Part shown: positions 1-9,285 of the stretch, in pieces | Position numbering within the stretch: position 1 is the first letter of the stretch | How the letters are laid out: each line of letters begins with the position of its first letter | Source of the DNA: Cohnella pontilimi | Lineage (GTDB): Bacteria; Bacillota; Bacilli; Paenibacillales; Paenibacillaceae | Assembly (NCBI RefSeq): GCF_005049045.1 | Contig: NZ_SUPK01000009.1 | Coordinates: 62,001 to 126,000 of the forward strand | Direction of reading: 5' to 3' | DNA: 64,000 nucleotides | Translations under genes and position numbers: made by a program | The notes under the pieces: model-generated | What the model was told of the DNA's origin: nothing | Seen by the model: the letters and a program-made list of their open reading frames with translations, nothing else | The model's database searches: none

Positions 1-413
1 GTTCCTTGGATGTCCACAACCGTAAGACCGATCAGGCCGTCGTCTATCAGAATGGTAGAACCAACATGCACGTCGCCCGGCAGCTCTTTGTACGTGACCG
101 GGATGCGGTCTTTGTCGCCTTCGATTTCCTGGGTCGTCAGCGTAATGTACTCGTCCTGAACAAGTTCGATCGGCTCTTGCTTCAGCTTGCCGAGACGAAT
201 TTCCGGTCCTTTGGTATCGAGCAAAATGGCGACGGTTTTGTTCACTTCCTTGCTGGCTTGCCGAATCGCCTTGATTCGGTTGCCGTGCTCCTCGAAGTCA
301 CCGTGCGAAAAGTTCAGACGGGCAACGTTCATGCCGGCCACGATCAATTTCTTCGTGTTCTCCAGCGATTCGCTGGAAGGGCCGATGGTACAGACGATTT
401 TTGTTTTGCGCAT
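1..413 (-). CDS. pyk: Pyruvate kinase, N-terminal part (cut by window edge)
   Basis: Converts phosphoenolpyruvate and ADP to pyruvate and ATP, the last step of glycolysis, in the cytosol. About 137 codons are present and the rest lies left of the window. Seen: the start [14 protein letters not shown] and the block [13 protein letters not shown], both typical of the pyruvate kinase barrel N-terminus, and [10 protein letters not shown]. The ATG at 413 is preceded by a good ribosome site (GGAGG about 11 bases upstream), which fixes the start. It follows accA by 121 bases on the same strand. In Bacillus pfkA normally sits between accA and pyk, and here it is absent. Family assignment is firm. Confidence 0.95.
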   Translation of the reverse strand, partial: MRKTKIVCTIGPSSESLENTKKLIVAGMNVARLNFSHGDFEEHGNRIKAIRQASKEVNKTVAILLDTKGPEIRLGKLKQEPIELVQDEYITLTTQEIEGDKDRIPVTYKELPGDVHVGSTILIDDGLIGLTVVDIQG

Positions 414-534
414 GGTTTCTTTTTCCTCCGTTTATCCATCCAAGGGCTTAAATCTGAAAACTACCATACACGATTCCTGTCGAAAAGTACAGTAAGCGAC
501 TAGGAAACCATGCATGGCAGTTTCGGGTGAAACG

Positions 535-1521
535 TCAATTATCGATTGCCGCTTCCGGTTCCGCTGCGGCGGTGGTAAAGGCGCCGATTTTGCGGAATTT
601 CGCATAACGGTCTTCGATCAATTCGGCGGACGACATCAGCATCAGTTGCTGTAGCTGGCGCCAGACCGCTTCCCGAATGGCCGAGGCTTGCTTCTCGACG
701 TCGCGGTGGGCGCCGCCTTGCGGTTCGGGAATGATTTCTTCGATGACGCCGAAATCCAGGAGGTGCTTGGCGGTGATTTTCATCGCTTCCGCCGCTTGGT
801 CGGCTTTGGAGGCATCCTTCCACAGGATGGAGGCCGCTCCGTTCGGCGAAATAACCGAATAGATGGAATTCTCTAGCATAAGTACCCGGTTCCCTACGCC
901 TAACGCGAGCGCGCCGCCGCTGCCGCCTTCCCCAATGACCACACAAATGATCGGAACACCGAACATGGCCATTTCGTGCAAGTTGCGGGCGATCGCCTCG
1001 GATTGTCCCCGCTCCTCAGCAGTATCGCCAGGATAGGCACCTTTTGTATCAATGAACGTAATAATCGGGCGTCCGAACTTGTTAGCTTGCTTCATGAACC
1101 GCAGCGCCTTGCGGAATCCTTCCGGATGCGGGCTGCCGAAGAAACGCTGAATGTTGTCCTTCGTATCTTTGCCGCGCTGATGGCCGACCAAGGTAACCGG
1201 CACGCCGTTCAGCTTGGCCAAACCGCCGACGATCGCCAAATCGTCCGCAAACACGCGGTCGCCGTGAAGCTCGATGAAATCCGTGAAAATATGCGGAATA
1301 TAGTCCAGCGTCGTCGGCCGCGCATGGTGCCGAGCGAGATGCATGATCTGCGCGGCGGTCAAATTGCTGTAGATCTCTTGCTCCAGCTCTTTGTATTTCT
1401 GTTCCAGTCGGCTGATCTCATCCGTAAAATCGATTTGTTTCTCGGCGCCAAAATGTTTCAGTTCGTCGATTTTTTTGCGGAGCTCGGCTAACGGCTTCTC
1501 AAAGGGGAGCTCATTCGACAT
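535..1521 (-). CDS. accA: Acetyl-CoA carboxylase carboxyltransferase subunit alpha
   Basis: With AccD forms the carboxyltransferase that moves CO2 from carboxybiotin to acetyl-CoA to give malonyl-CoA for fatty acid synthesis. The 328-residue protein matches the usual length. Seen: an N-terminal helical region starting [11 protein letters not shown], then the crotonase-like core with GDR and GAYPG near the middle and GEGGSGGAL, which forms the acyl-CoA oxyanion region. The start at 1521 was chosen over an upstream ATG at 1545 because AAGGGG lies just before it. It overlaps the end of accD by 11 bases, so the two are probably translationally coupled, giving equal subunit amounts. Confidence 0.96.
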   Translation of the reverse strand: MSNELPFEKPLAELRKKIDELKHFGAEKQIDFTDEISRLEQKYKELEQEIYSNLTAAQIMHLARHHARPTTLDYIPHIFTDFIELHGDRVFADDLAIVGGLAKLNGVPVTLVGHQRGKDTKDNIQRFFGSPHPEGFRKALRFMKQANKFGRPIITFIDTKGAYPGDTAEERGQSEAIARNLHEMAMFGVPIICVVIGEGGSGGALALGVGNRVLMLENSIYSVISPNGAASILWKDASKADQAAEAMKITAKHLLDFGVIEEIIPEPQGGAHRDVEKQASAIREAVWRQLQQLMLMSSAELIEDRYAKFRKIGAFTTAAAEPEAAIDN

Positions 1522-2392
1522 CGGATGGTTCCCCTTTCCCTGCATGCATGTCGAGCAGCTTGGTCAAAAACGTTTTCATTTCCTTACGATGCACCACTTT
1601 GTCCAGCTGGCCGTGCTTAAGGTTGAACTCGGCGGTCTGGAAATTGTCGGGCAGCTTTTGACGGATCGTTTGTTCGATGACGATACGGCCGGCGAATCCC
1701 ACAATCGCGCCGGGCTCGGCCAAATTGTAATCCCCGAGGCTGGCGAAGCTGGCGGAGACGCCGCCGAGCGTCGGATCCGTAAAGACGGAAATGAACAAAC
1801 CGCCCTGTTCCTGAAACCGCGCGAGAGCGGCGCTTGTTTTGGCCATCTGCATCAGGCTCAAAATACTCTCTTGCATGCGAGCCCCGCCCGATGTCGAGAA
1901 GAGGATCAGCGGGAGCCGCTTCTCCGTGGCATGTTCGATCGCCCGGGTCACTTTCTCGCCGACGACGGATCCCATAGAGCCGCTGAAAAAGTCAAAGCTC
2001 ATCACCCCGACCACGACCGGAAATCCGCCGATCTTGCCTTCGCCGGTCACGATGCCGTCTTTGAGGCCGGAGCTTTTTTTCTGCTGCTCCAGCTTCGCCG
2101 CGTAACCCGGGAATTGCAGCGGATCCTGCGAAATCAAGTCCGCATCCAGCTCAAAAAGACGCCCGTCGTCGAGCGTCATCGCAATGCGCTCCCAGGCGTT
2201 AAGGCGGAAATGATGTCCGCATTCGGAACAAACCTTCAGGTTTTTCTCGAGTTCTTTACTGAATTGAATCGTGCCGCACTTGGGGCAGCGGTTCATGAGA
2301 CCCTCGGGAATTTCCCGTTTGGGACGCTCCGCGTTCACCCGCTCCGAAGGAACGACGGCATATTTTTTCTTTTGGAATAAATCCTTGAACAC
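1511..2392 (-). CDS. accD: Acetyl-CoA carboxylase carboxyltransferase subunit beta
   Basis: Second half of the acetyl-CoA carboxyltransferase. 293 residues. Seen: an N-terminal four-cysteine zinc ribbon (CPKCG near residue 35 and CSECG about 20 residues later), typical of bacterial AccD, followed by the crotonase-type core with [10 protein letters not shown] and [10 protein letters not shown]. The start is GTG at 2392 with GAGGTG upstream. The order accD-accA-pyk on the minus strand, downstream of dnaE, is a conserved Bacillales block. The zinc ribbon is known in E. coli to bind nucleic acid and could allow autoregulation, but nothing in this sequence shows that directly. Confidence 0.96.
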   Translation of the reverse strand: MFKDLFQKKKYAVVPSERVNAERPKREIPEGLMNRCPKCGTIQFSKELEKNLKVCSECGHHFRLNAWERIAMTLDDGRLFELDADLISQDPLQFPGYAAKLEQQKKSSGLKDGIVTGEGKIGGFPVVVGVMSFDFFSGSMGSVVGEKVTRAIEHATEKRLPLILFSTSGGARMQESILSLMQMAKTSAALARFQEQGGLFISVFTDPTLGGVSASFASLGDYNLAEPGAIVGFAGRIVIEQTIRQKLPDNFQTAEFNLKHGQLDKVVHRKEMKTFLTKLLDMHAGKGEPSDVE

Positions 2393-2487
2393 AGCGACAC
2401 CTCGTTAGGCGCAAAAAATGGCGGTCCGTCCGGCAGGAAGCGGTCCGCGGTGTTCAGGCGCAGCCATCTCTCGGCAGCGTTCGGGTC

Positions 2488-2676
2488 CTAGGGGTGCAGA
2501 ATGCTTCCGAGCACTTCCTGCACTTCCCGCACTTCGCCGGAAGGAACCAATATTTCAAATTGCGGTTTGACCAAATTGATCGATCTGACTTGTACGAGAA
2601 ATCCTTCCTCGGTAAGACGGTTGCGAATCCGTTCGGCGATTTTCTCGGTCGGCGCTATGTAGATAACCGTCCACAT
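2488..2676 (-). CDS. Small conserved protein, DUF2007/ACT-like fold suspected
   Basis: A 62-residue protein (MWTVIYIAPTEKIAERIRNR...) with a beta-alpha-beta-beta pattern and the ending VREVQEVLGSILHP. It lies between dnaE and accD on the same strand, 95 bases before accD. Similar short proteins occur at this place in Paenibacillus genomes, often with misleading names such as glutamate decarboxylase. The layout recalls the DUF2007 'putative signal transducing protein' fold. No catalytic residues are visible. GGGGGT lies about 7 bases before the ATG. The function is unknown; a regulatory or partner-binding role is only a guess. Confidence 0.75.
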   Translation of the reverse strand: MWTVIYIAPTEKIAERIRNRLTEEGFLVQVRSINLVKPQFEILVPSGEVREVQEVLGSILHP

Positions 2677-2911
2677 GACGGGACCCCCAATACAATCGCA
2701 TTAAAAAAATTAAGCTTTTGAAGCAGTAAGCAAATCATAGCACATACACCGAGAGACTAGCAACCAAACAACGTCACAACCCGCTTGGGACGCGGCTTCC
2801 CGCCGGTTTGCGACGCACATGATTCGGGCGTGGGCTATGCCGATTTCCCGCGTGTCTCGTGCCGTCTCATCAAGAGCGGCAGTTGGCGGGACGATAAATG
2901 CGAAACAAGAA

Positions 2912-2937
2912 AAATAGCGGCGAAATCGCCGCTATTT
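2912..2937 (-). terminator. Intrinsic terminator of dnaE
   Basis: Perfect 11-bp inverted repeat (AAATAGCGGCG / CGCCGCTATTT) with a 4-base loop, followed on the minus strand by a U-rich tract. The hairpin starts inside the last codons of dnaE, so it can separate dnaE from the genes downstream. Confidence 0.85.
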
Positions 2938-5900
2938 CAGTTTGACGCTGCCGGTCCCCATCAGTTGCTCGATTTGCTCGAACAAGGCGGGCGAAGGCTT
3001 GACGCGCAAATCTTCGGACAAGGCGACCGTGCGATGTCCGCGGTCATAGAAAAGCACCGTCGGCAAAGTACCGGAATGCCCGGCGAGCAGCGACTTCAGC
3101 CGGGCTAATACAGCCGGCTGTTCGTGCTCTCCGTCTATGCGGATATACACCCGCTGACGATCCGGCTTCAGATCTGCGACAACCGCGGCACCGCCGGCCT
3201 TCGGAGCCCGAGCCGCCGGGACCGGGGCCGGCTGCCGGCCGCCGGGTTTGCGCGCGCCGGCGCCCGAAGCGCGGTCCGCAGCCGGGCCTTGCGACAAGCG
3301 CCTCAGCCGCGCCGCTTGCGCGGGCAAGTCCGGCAAATCGAGCGGCAAAATGTCGTCGGCCAACAGCTTGTAGTCCTCGTCTCCCAGCTGCACCTTCGCC
3401 CGGACAAGCACCAGCGACCCCTTTTTCACATAAGAGGACGCTGTCTTCCAAACGCTGGGGAAGGCAACCAGCTCGGCCGCCATGATCCGGTCTTCCATTT
3501 CCAGAAATGCCATGGATTGTCCTTTGCGTGTCACGAAAGGCTTCAAAGACACAATCATGCCTGCCGTCAGCACGGTCGATCCATCGGCCGCCTCGGCCAG
3601 ATCCATCAGCCGCTCCAGCCCCAGCTCATCAAACTGCGCATCATATTGGTCCAACGGATGCCCGGACAAATACAAGCCGAGCAGCTCCCGTTCAAACTCC
3701 AGCGTTTGAGGCGCGGTGAAAGGCGCCACTTCAGGCAGCTCGACGTCCCAATTCGGATTGTCTCCGAACTCGAACAGCTCGATCTGCAGCTCCTCGCGCT
3801 CCTTGCGCCACGAAGCCGCCGCCTCGACCGTCGGGTCCAGAGCTGCCAGCTGCTGCGCCCGATGACCGGGCAGCGAGCCCAGCGCTCCCGCCAGCAGCAG
3901 CGACTCGATCACCCGCTTGTTACACACGCGGGGATCGACCCGGCGGCACAAGTCGGTCAGAGACTCGAACGGCTTCTCCTTGCGTTCCTTGAGAATCGCC
4001 TCGATCGCCTGGGTGCCGACGTTCTTCACCGCCGCCATGCCGAAGCGGATCGCGTGCTCACCGTCCGCGCCGACAACCGGCGTGAACAGCACGCCGCTCT
4101 CGTTCACATCCGGCGGCAGCACGAGGATGCCCATCCGGCGGCATTCGTCGACGTACTCCGCCGTTTTGCGCTGGTTCCCGATGACGGCGGTAAGCATCGA
4201 CGCCATGAACGGCACCGGATAGTGGGCCTTCAAATAAGCCGTCTGAAACGCCAGCACCGCATATGCCGCGGCATGTGCCCGGGGGAATCCGTAATCGGCG
4301 AACCTGACGATCATGTCGTACACGTGATTCGCTTCTTCTTCGCTGTACCCTTGACTCAGACTGCCGCGCACGAAATACGTCCGCTGCTCGTCGAGAATCT
4401 CTCTTTTCTTTTTCCCGACCGCGCGCCGCAGCAAATCCGCCTGCCCTAACGAGAATCCCGCCATGGCGGAAGCGATCTGCATGATTTGTTCCTGATACAC
4501 GATGATGCCGTAAGTATCCGCCAGGATCGGCTCCAGGTCGGGATGCGGATATTCGACCGCGACTTGTCCATGTTTGGCTTTGATGTATTGGGGGATGAAC
4601 TCCATCGGGCCCGGCCGGTACAACGCCACGACGGATACGATGTCCTCGAACGACGAAGGCTTCATTTCCTTGAGCACACGCCGCATTCCGGCAGATTCCA
4701 GCTGGAAAATGCCCGTCGTATCTCCCCGCCCGAGCAGCGCGTACGTCTCCTCGTCGCTGAACGGAACGTCTTCCCACCGCAGCACCCGGCCGGTTTCATC
4801 CCGGATCCAGCCCAGTGTCCGCTCGATGATGGACAACGTGCGCAAGCCGAGAAAATCCATTTTGAGCAAGCCCACAGCTTCCAGGTACTCCATCGAATAC
4901 TGCGTGAGGGCAACACCTTCGGTGCCTTCCTGCAAAGGGACATAATCCGTCAGCGGAGTAGGTGAAATGACGACGCCGGCCGCATGCGTCGAGGCGTGGC
5001 GAGGCATGCCTTCGACCCTGCGGGCCATCGCCACCAGCTCCGCGGCTCTGCCGCCGCCTTCCGCGAGCGCCCGGAATTCCGGGCTCTCCCGAATGGCGCG
5101 GTCAATCGACATCCCCGGCATGCCGGGGATCAACTTGGCGGCCTTGTCGACCTCGCCGTACGGCAAGTTCATGACGCGGCCCACGTCACGCAGCGCCGCC
5201 CGGGCGGCCAGCGTTCCGAAGGTGATAATCTGTGCGACCCGGTCGTCTCCGTACTTCCCGGAAACGTACCGAATCACCTCATCCCGCCGTTCGTCGCTGA
5301 AATCGATGTCGATATCCGGCATCGTCACGCGCTCCGGGTTCAAAAACCGTTCGAACAACAGCTTGTGCTTGATCGGATCGACATCCGTAATACGAAGCAC
5401 ATACGCGACGAGACTGCCCGCCGCCGATCCGCGTCCCGGACCCGTCACAATGCCACGCTCGTGCGCGAAGCGGATGAAATCCCACACGATAAGGAAATAA
5501 TCGTTGAAACCCATACGGCCGATGACGTCGAGCTCATACAGCAGCCTGTCCTCGGCCGCTTTCCGGAACGCCGCGTCTCCCCACTGCGCCGTCCCTTCGT
5601 ATCGGGCGGCCAACCCTTCGCGGCATAACGAAGCCAAATAAGCCGCGGCATCCATGCCGTCCGGCAGCGGAGCAAATTCGGGCAGCACATGCTGCCCGAA
5701 TTCCAGCTCGAGCGAGCACCTCTCGGCAATGACCGCGGTGTTCGCAACGGCCTCCGGCACATGACGGAACAAGCCGGCCATCTGTTCGCCGCTCTTGAGA
5801 AACAGCTGCGTGGAGGTAATTTTGAACCGGTCGGGATCGTCCTGCGTTTTGCCGGTGCCGATACAGAGCAGCACATCCTGAAGCGCATGGTCTTCCTCGT

Positions 5901-6528
5901 TCAGGTAATGCGCGTCGTTGGTGGCGGCCAGCGGAATGCCCGTTTCCTCCGCCAGCTTCAGCACGCCCGCCGACACCTTTTTTTGCTCCAACAGGCCGTG
6001 GTCCTGCATTTCTAGAAAATAATCTTCGCCGAACAACTCTCTATATCGTAACGCCACGGCCTTGGCTTCCTCGTAGCGGTCGGCCATCAGATACTGGGAT
6101 AGCTCCCCCGCGAGGCAGCCGCTCAAGCAAATCAGACCCTCCGCATGATCGGACAGCGCCTCAAAATCAATGCGAGGCCGATAATAGAAGCCTTCTAGAT
6201 GGCCGATCGACGACAGCTTCATCAAATTCCGGTATCCGGCGGCGTTTTTGGCAAGCAGCGTCAAATGATAGGTCGGCTGCTCCTTGCGCGAGGACTTCTC
6301 ATGCCGCGAACCGGCCGAAATGTAGGCTTCCATCCCGATGATCGGCTTGATTCCCCGCTCCTTGCACGCCTTATAGAACGGTATGGCCCCGTACATGACA
6401 CCGTGGTCCGTAAGAGCCAGCGCACGCATGCCCAGCTCGGCCGCCTGCGCCGTCATGTCGCGGATGCGCGCCGCACCGTCCAGCAGGCTGTATTCACTAT
6501 GAACGTGTAGATGAACGAAATCGCACAA
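2932..6528 (-). CDS. dnaE: DNA polymerase III subunit alpha, DnaE type
   Basis: Replicative DNA polymerase which, in Firmicutes with PolC, extends primers at the fork. Seen in order: PHP domain (HVHSEYSLLDG near residue 10, TDHGVMYG, TNDAHY), catalytic palm with PDIDIDFSDERR near residue 404, fingers, tandem HhH region, and an OB fold near residues 990-1080. After the OB fold comes an Ala/Gly/Pro-rich linker of about 50 residues, then a C-terminal domain. At 1198 residues it is longer than the roughly 1115 of B. subtilis DnaE. I chose TTG at 6528 (AGGGG upstream) over ATG at 6561, because the ATG lies only about 12 bases past a promoter -10 and has no ribosome site. A terminator overlaps its stop codon. 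Confidence 0.95.
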   Translation of the reverse strand: MCDFVHLHVHSEYSLLDGAARIRDMTAQAAELGMRALALTDHGVMYGAIPFYKACKERGIKPIIGMEAYISAGSRHEKSSRKEQPTYHLTLLAKNAAGYRNLMKLSSIGHLEGFYYRPRIDFEALSDHAEGLICLSGCLAGELSQYLMADRYEEAKAVALRYRELFGEDYFLEMQDHGLLEQKKVSAGVLKLAEETGIPLAATNDAHYLNEEDHALQDVLLCIGTGKTQDDPDRFKITSTQLFLKSGEQMAGLFRHVPEAVANTAVIAERCSLELEFGQHVLPEFAPLPDGMDAAAYLASLCREGLAARYEGTAQWGDAAFRKAAEDRLLYELDVIGRMGFNDYFLIVWDFIRFAHERGIVTGPGRGSAAGSLVAYVLRITDVDPIKHKLLFERFLNPERVTMPDIDIDFSDERRDEVIRYVSGKYGDDRVAQIITFGTLAARAALRDVGRVMNLPYGEVDKAAKLIPGMPGMSIDRAIRESPEFRALAEGGGRAAELVAMARRVEGMPRHASTHAAGVVISPTPLTDYVPLQEGTEGVALTQYSMEYLEAVGLLKMDFLGLRTLSIIERTLGWIRDETGRVLRWEDVPFSDEETYALLGRGDTTGIFQLESAGMRRVLKEMKPSSFEDIVSVVALYRPGPMEFIPQYIKAKHGQVAVEYPHPDLEPILADTYGIIVYQEQIMQIASAMAGFSLGQADLLRRAVGKKKREILDEQRTYFVRGSLSQGYSEEEANHVYDMIVRFADYGFPRAHAAAYAVLAFQTAYLKAHYPVPFMASMLTAVIGNQRKTAEYVDECRRMGILVLPPDVNESGVLFTPVVGADGEHAIRFGMAAVKNVGTQAIEAILKERKEKPFESLTDLCRRVDPRVCNKRVIESLLLAGALGSLPGHRAQQLAALDPTVEAAASWRKEREELQIELFEFGDNPNWDVELPEVAPFTAPQTLEFERELLGLYLSGHPLDQYDAQFDELGLERLMDLAEAADGSTVLTAGMIVSLKPFVTRKGQSMAFLEMEDRIMAAELVAFPSVWKTASSYVKKGSLVLVRAKVQLGDEDYKLLADDILPLDLPDLPAQAARLRRLSQGPAADRASGAGARKPGGRQPAPVPAARAPKAGGAAVVADLKPDRQRVYIRIDGEHEQPAVLARLKSLLAGHSGTLPTVLFYDRGHRTVALSEDLRVKPSPALFEQIEQLMGTGSVKLK

Positions 6529-6572
6529 CGCGTATCCCCTGCTTTCCCCGTAACGATCCATAAGATGTTTTC

Positions 6573-6581
6573 ATTATAGCA
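6573..6581 (-). promoter_or_regulatory. Extended -10 promoter of dnaE
   Basis: TGC-TATAAT on the minus strand about 45 bases upstream of the TTG start of dnaE. No good -35 is seen, which is acceptable for an extended -10 promoter. Its position argues against the upstream ATG at 6561 as the dnaE start. Confidence 0.55.
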
Positions 6582-6615
6582 CATATGTTCGGTTTCGGGC
6601 GCAACAGACGTTCAG

Positions 6616-6645
6616 GCATACGAAGCGGGACCTGTCCCATACATA
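6616..6645 (+). promoter_or_regulatory. Candidate sigma-E promoter of ytrHI
   Basis: GCATACG, a 15-base spacer and CATACATA resemble the mother-cell sigma-E consensus (KMATATT, then CATACANT). ytrHI of B. subtilis is known to be expressed in the sigma-E compartment. The match is partial and the implied leader is only about 14 bases. Confidence 0.4.
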
Positions 6646-6666
6646 TGATAGTGGAGGGGATGGGAC

Positions 6667-6993
6667 ATGAGTCTGTTTTACAGCAAGCTGTATTTCAGCT
6701 TTTTCATCGCATTCGGTGTCGTATTGGGCGGCGCGCTGCTGGCCGGAATGGGTTCCGTTTTCCTATGGACCCCTCCGAAAGTCAAAATGCTGGAAGTGGC
6801 CAACAGTCTTAAAATATGGGCCCTGGTGGCGGCGGTCGGCGGAACGATCGACCCGATCCGGGTCATCGAGTCGCATGTGCTGGAAGGACAATTGTCTGTC
6901 GCGCTGCAACAAATCAGCTTCATTCTTTTCGCTTTTCTAGGGGCTCATCTGGGAACGCAATTGATCCAATGGATGTGCGAAAACGGGGGGTGA
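6667..6993 (+). CDS. ytrH: Sporulation membrane protein YtrH
   Basis: 108-residue membrane protein with hydrophobic segments near residues 8-32, 42-62 and 77-97. The sequence (start MSLFYSKLYFSFFIAFGVVLGG, centre GGTIDPIRVIESHV) matches what I know of the YtrH family, needed for efficient sporulation in B. subtilis. It sits divergent to dnaE and 7 bases before ytrI, the same pairing as in Bacillus. GGAGGGG lies about 7 bases before the ATG. Biochemical role is unknown; it probably works with YtrI in the forespore-engulfing membrane of the mother cell. Confidence 0.9.
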   Translation: MSLFYSKLYFSFFIAFGVVLGGALLAGMGSVFLWTPPKVKMLEVANSLKIWALVAAVGGTIDPIRVIESHVLEGQLSVALQQISFILFAFLGAHLGTQLIQWMCENGG

Positions 6994-7000
6994 CCGCAAC

Positions 7001-7498
7001 ATGCGCGTCCCGTCTTTCGAGCGTTTCCGGAAATTCTCGCAGCTAGCGGCGTTTTTTGTGTGCGGCATGGTGGTAGGCGCGGCGGCGTTTAACGGCTTGT
7101 ATCACGCGGCGTACAGCGAGGTCCTGCAGAAAAACTACGAGCTGATGGCGCAAATCGAGGACTACCGGGATCAAATCCAGCGTCTGGAATCCGATTTGGG
7201 CAAGGAAAGCGTGATCCACAGCATGATTGTGTTCGTTGGCGTACCGGAGGGCAAACCGGACATCGATGTCGTGACGGAGAAAGAATTGAAAACGAGGATC
7301 AAAAAAGATCTCGCCAGCTTCCGCGGAAGGAAGATTTACGATATCGGCAAAGACGCCTCCTTCGCGGAGAAACTTTTTGAGAACAAGATCTATACCGGAA
7401 TTGGAAACAGCGATTATGCCGTGCGGATCAAGACGATTCTACTCGCAGACGGCGTCCTGCAGGTATGGGTCGAAGCGAGAGTTCATTTGCAGCCCTAA
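7001..7498 (+). CDS. ytrI: Sporulation membrane protein YtrI
   Basis: 165 residues with one N-terminal transmembrane helix (about residues 14-35), a short coiled coil (about residues 42-62, ending LESDLGKES) and an extracytoplasmic or mother-cell domain. Placement directly after ytrH with a 7-base gap, and the overall plan, identify it as YtrI, the partner of YtrH in sporulation. No enzymatic motif is visible. It is likely co-transcribed with ytrH and ytpI. Confidence 0.88.
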   Translation: MRVPSFERFRKFSQLAAFFVCGMVVGAAAFNGLYHAAYSEVLQKNYELMAQIEDYRDQIQRLESDLGKESVIHSMIVFVGVPEGKPDIDVVTEKELKTRIKKDLASFRGRKIYDIGKDASFAEKLFENKIYTGIGNSDYAVRIKTILLADGVLQVWVEARVHLQP

Positions 7499-7571
7499 AA
7501 TGCGCCCGGGCGCATCCTTTGTGATACAATGGGTGGCATCTACGATCGATACGAAAAAGGAGCTGCTTCTC

Positions 7572-7871
7572 TTGATTCAGGTACTGCAGTGGGCGCTCGG
7601 CCTGCTTATCGTCGTCACATCCGTCTTGTCCGCCGTCTTCAGCTATCGTGCCAGACGATCCGCCGACCCTGTACTTCGCGGCTTGAACACGGCCCGCATG
7701 AATATTTGCATGGGATTGATGCTCGTCTTTATCTCGCTCATCCAAATGATCGTGTTCACCGGTTCCACGCTTCGGGTCGTGATCGGAGCCATTTTCCAGG
7801 TCCTCGGGCTGTTCAATCTATTCGCGGGCATGCGCAATCAGTCCCATTTCAACCGGATGAAACGCGCTTAA
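7572..7871 (+). CDS. ytpI: YtpI-like membrane protein
   Basis: 99-residue protein with three predicted membrane segments (about residues 4-25, 43-62, 66-84), ending in the soluble tail GMRNQSHFNRMKRA. The gene lies where ytpI lies in Bacillus, after ytrI and facing ytoI. I place the start at TTG 7572 because AAGGAG is 10 bases upstream; a longer reading from 7377 would overlap ytrI in another frame and is unlikely. Its last 4 bases overlap the end of the convergent ytoI. The function is unknown. Confidence 0.8.
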   Translation: MIQVLQWALGLLIVVTSVLSAVFSYRARRSADPVLRGLNTARMNICMGLMLVFISLIQMIVFTGSTLRVVIGAIFQVLGLFNLFAGMRNQSHFNRMKRA

Positions 7872-9214
7872 GACGGGTCGATCGTCTGGGCGGTCAGCAT
7901 CGCTTTGGCGATCAGCTCGCCGTCCTGCGACACTTGAACTTCCATTTTCACGTACCGGCGGCTCGCTTCGATGATTTGCGGCTGAATCGTAATGACCGCT
8001 TCGATCGGCACCGTCCGCAGGAAGTAAGTGGTCATGTTCTCTAGCACGTGCTCCCGTCTGCGAAGATCCTCCGCTGCCCGCGAGCCGGCCTGCTGCATAA
8101 GTGAAGCCAATACGCCTTCGGAAACCGTACCGAGCGGCCCTGACATTTGGGGCGTTGCCGTACCGGTGAAATAGATTCTGCCGTCCTCCTGCCGGCGCTC
8201 CGTCATCCCGCTCCACATGAGCGCGTCGAACGTTTCCCCCAAGCCGGAGGAGGGCCGGCTCTCGAATTGCATCGCCCGCAGCACTTCGCTTCGGCCGATC
8301 GTGCCGATCAGCTTGCGCTGCCGATCCGTCACAGGGAGCAGCTCCAGCCCTTCCGACACCATCCGGTGAGCGGCCGAGGTGATCGGCGTCGACATCGTCA
8401 CCGTCATCGGACGGCGGGTCATGAGCTTGTCCAACGTCTGCGAGGAAGAAGCCCCGATCACGTCTTTGGACGTAATCATGCCTACCACCCGATTCCACTC
8501 ATCCGTTACCGGAAACCTCGTCAGGCCCGTCTCCGCACTCAATTTGGCGAAATCCGCCGCCGTGGCGGACTGTTTTAACGAACGAATTTTGGACGACGGC
8601 TCCACCAGATCGGCAATCATCATAATCTTGCGTTTGATAAGCCGGTCGAACATGGCCCGGTTAATCATCGACGCCACTGTGAACGTATCATGACGGCACG
8701 TCAAAATCGGCAGCCGGCGCTCGTCGGCGAGCTGCTTCACGTCCTCGCTCGTCCCGAATCCGCCGGTAACCAATACGCCGGCACCTTGCTCCAGCGCAAT
8801 CCGGTGCGCGTTTTCGCGGTTACCCACGATGAGCAGACTGCCGGCATCGATGTATCCCGCCATCTCGTCTAGCTCCATGGCCCCGATGACGAACTTGTGC
8901 AGTGTCTTCTCGAGGCCATCTTGTCCGCCCAGAAGGCTGCCCTGCACAATTTCCAACACCTCCGCGAACGTGAGCTGCTCCGGATTTCCGCGTCTTTTAC
9001 GGTCCACCCGCACCGTGCCGATCCGCTCTTTCGTGCTGACGAAGCCCAGCTGCTCGGCCTCCTTCAGCGCCCGGTAAGCGGTGCCTTCCGACACTGCGCG
9101 ATCCTTCGCCATTTGGCGAACCGATACTTTCGTTCCGACAGGCAGCTCCCGGATATATTGCAGCAGCTGCTCGTGTTTCGTGGCTTCCCCCGAAGTCCCG
9201 CCCGTTCCCGGCAT
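7868..9214 (-). CDS. ytoI: YtoI-type regulator: HTH, DRTGG, twin CBS and hotdog domains
   Basis: 448 residues. An N-terminal winged HTH of GntR-like type (about residues 15-70, VSVRQMAKDRAVSEGTAYRAL) is followed by a DRTGG-like domain (about 80-190), two CBS motifs (about 195-310, with FPVTDEWNRVVGMITSKD and LPVTDRQRKLIGTIG), and a C-terminal hotdog thioesterase-like domain. This order matches B. subtilis YtoI. CBS pairs usually bind adenine nucleotides, and in some proteins c-di-AMP. It probably senses a nucleotide or acyl-CoA, but neither target nor ligand can be read here. GAGGGG lies upstream of the ATG. Confidence 0.85.
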   Translation of the reverse strand: MPGTGGTSGEATKHEQLLQYIRELPVGTKVSVRQMAKDRAVSEGTAYRALKEAEQLGFVSTKERIGTVRVDRKRRGNPEQLTFAEVLEIVQGSLLGGQDGLEKTLHKFVIGAMELDEMAGYIDAGSLLIVGNRENAHRIALEQGAGVLVTGGFGTSEDVKQLADERRLPILTCRHDTFTVASMINRAMFDRLIKRKIMMIADLVEPSSKIRSLKQSATAADFAKLSAETGLTRFPVTDEWNRVVGMITSKDVIGASSSQTLDKLMTRRPMTVTMSTPITSAAHRMVSEGLELLPVTDRQRKLIGTIGRSEVLRAMQFESRPSSGLGETFDALMWSGMTERRQEDGRIYFTGTATPQMSGPLGTVSEGVLASLMQQAGSRAAEDLRRREHVLENMTTYFLRTVPIEAVITIQPQIIEASRRYVKMEVQVSQDGELIAKAMLTAQTIDPS

Positions 9215-9285
9215 TCCGTCTACCCCTCTTATGATTCGGATAGCTCCATCCTATCACACTCCGGGCGTCCGAATCTCCTGCCTCT

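Noticed and set aside
3124-4449. A 441-codon open frame on the plus strand within dnaE.
   Set aside because: Antisense to the polymerase core, with no promoter or ribosome site; composition is typical of a shadow frame.
7377-7571. A longer N-terminus for YtpI starting at 7377.
   Set aside because: It would overlap ytrI out of frame, lacks a ribosome site, and the added residues have a shadow-frame composition; TTG 7572 has AAGGAG.
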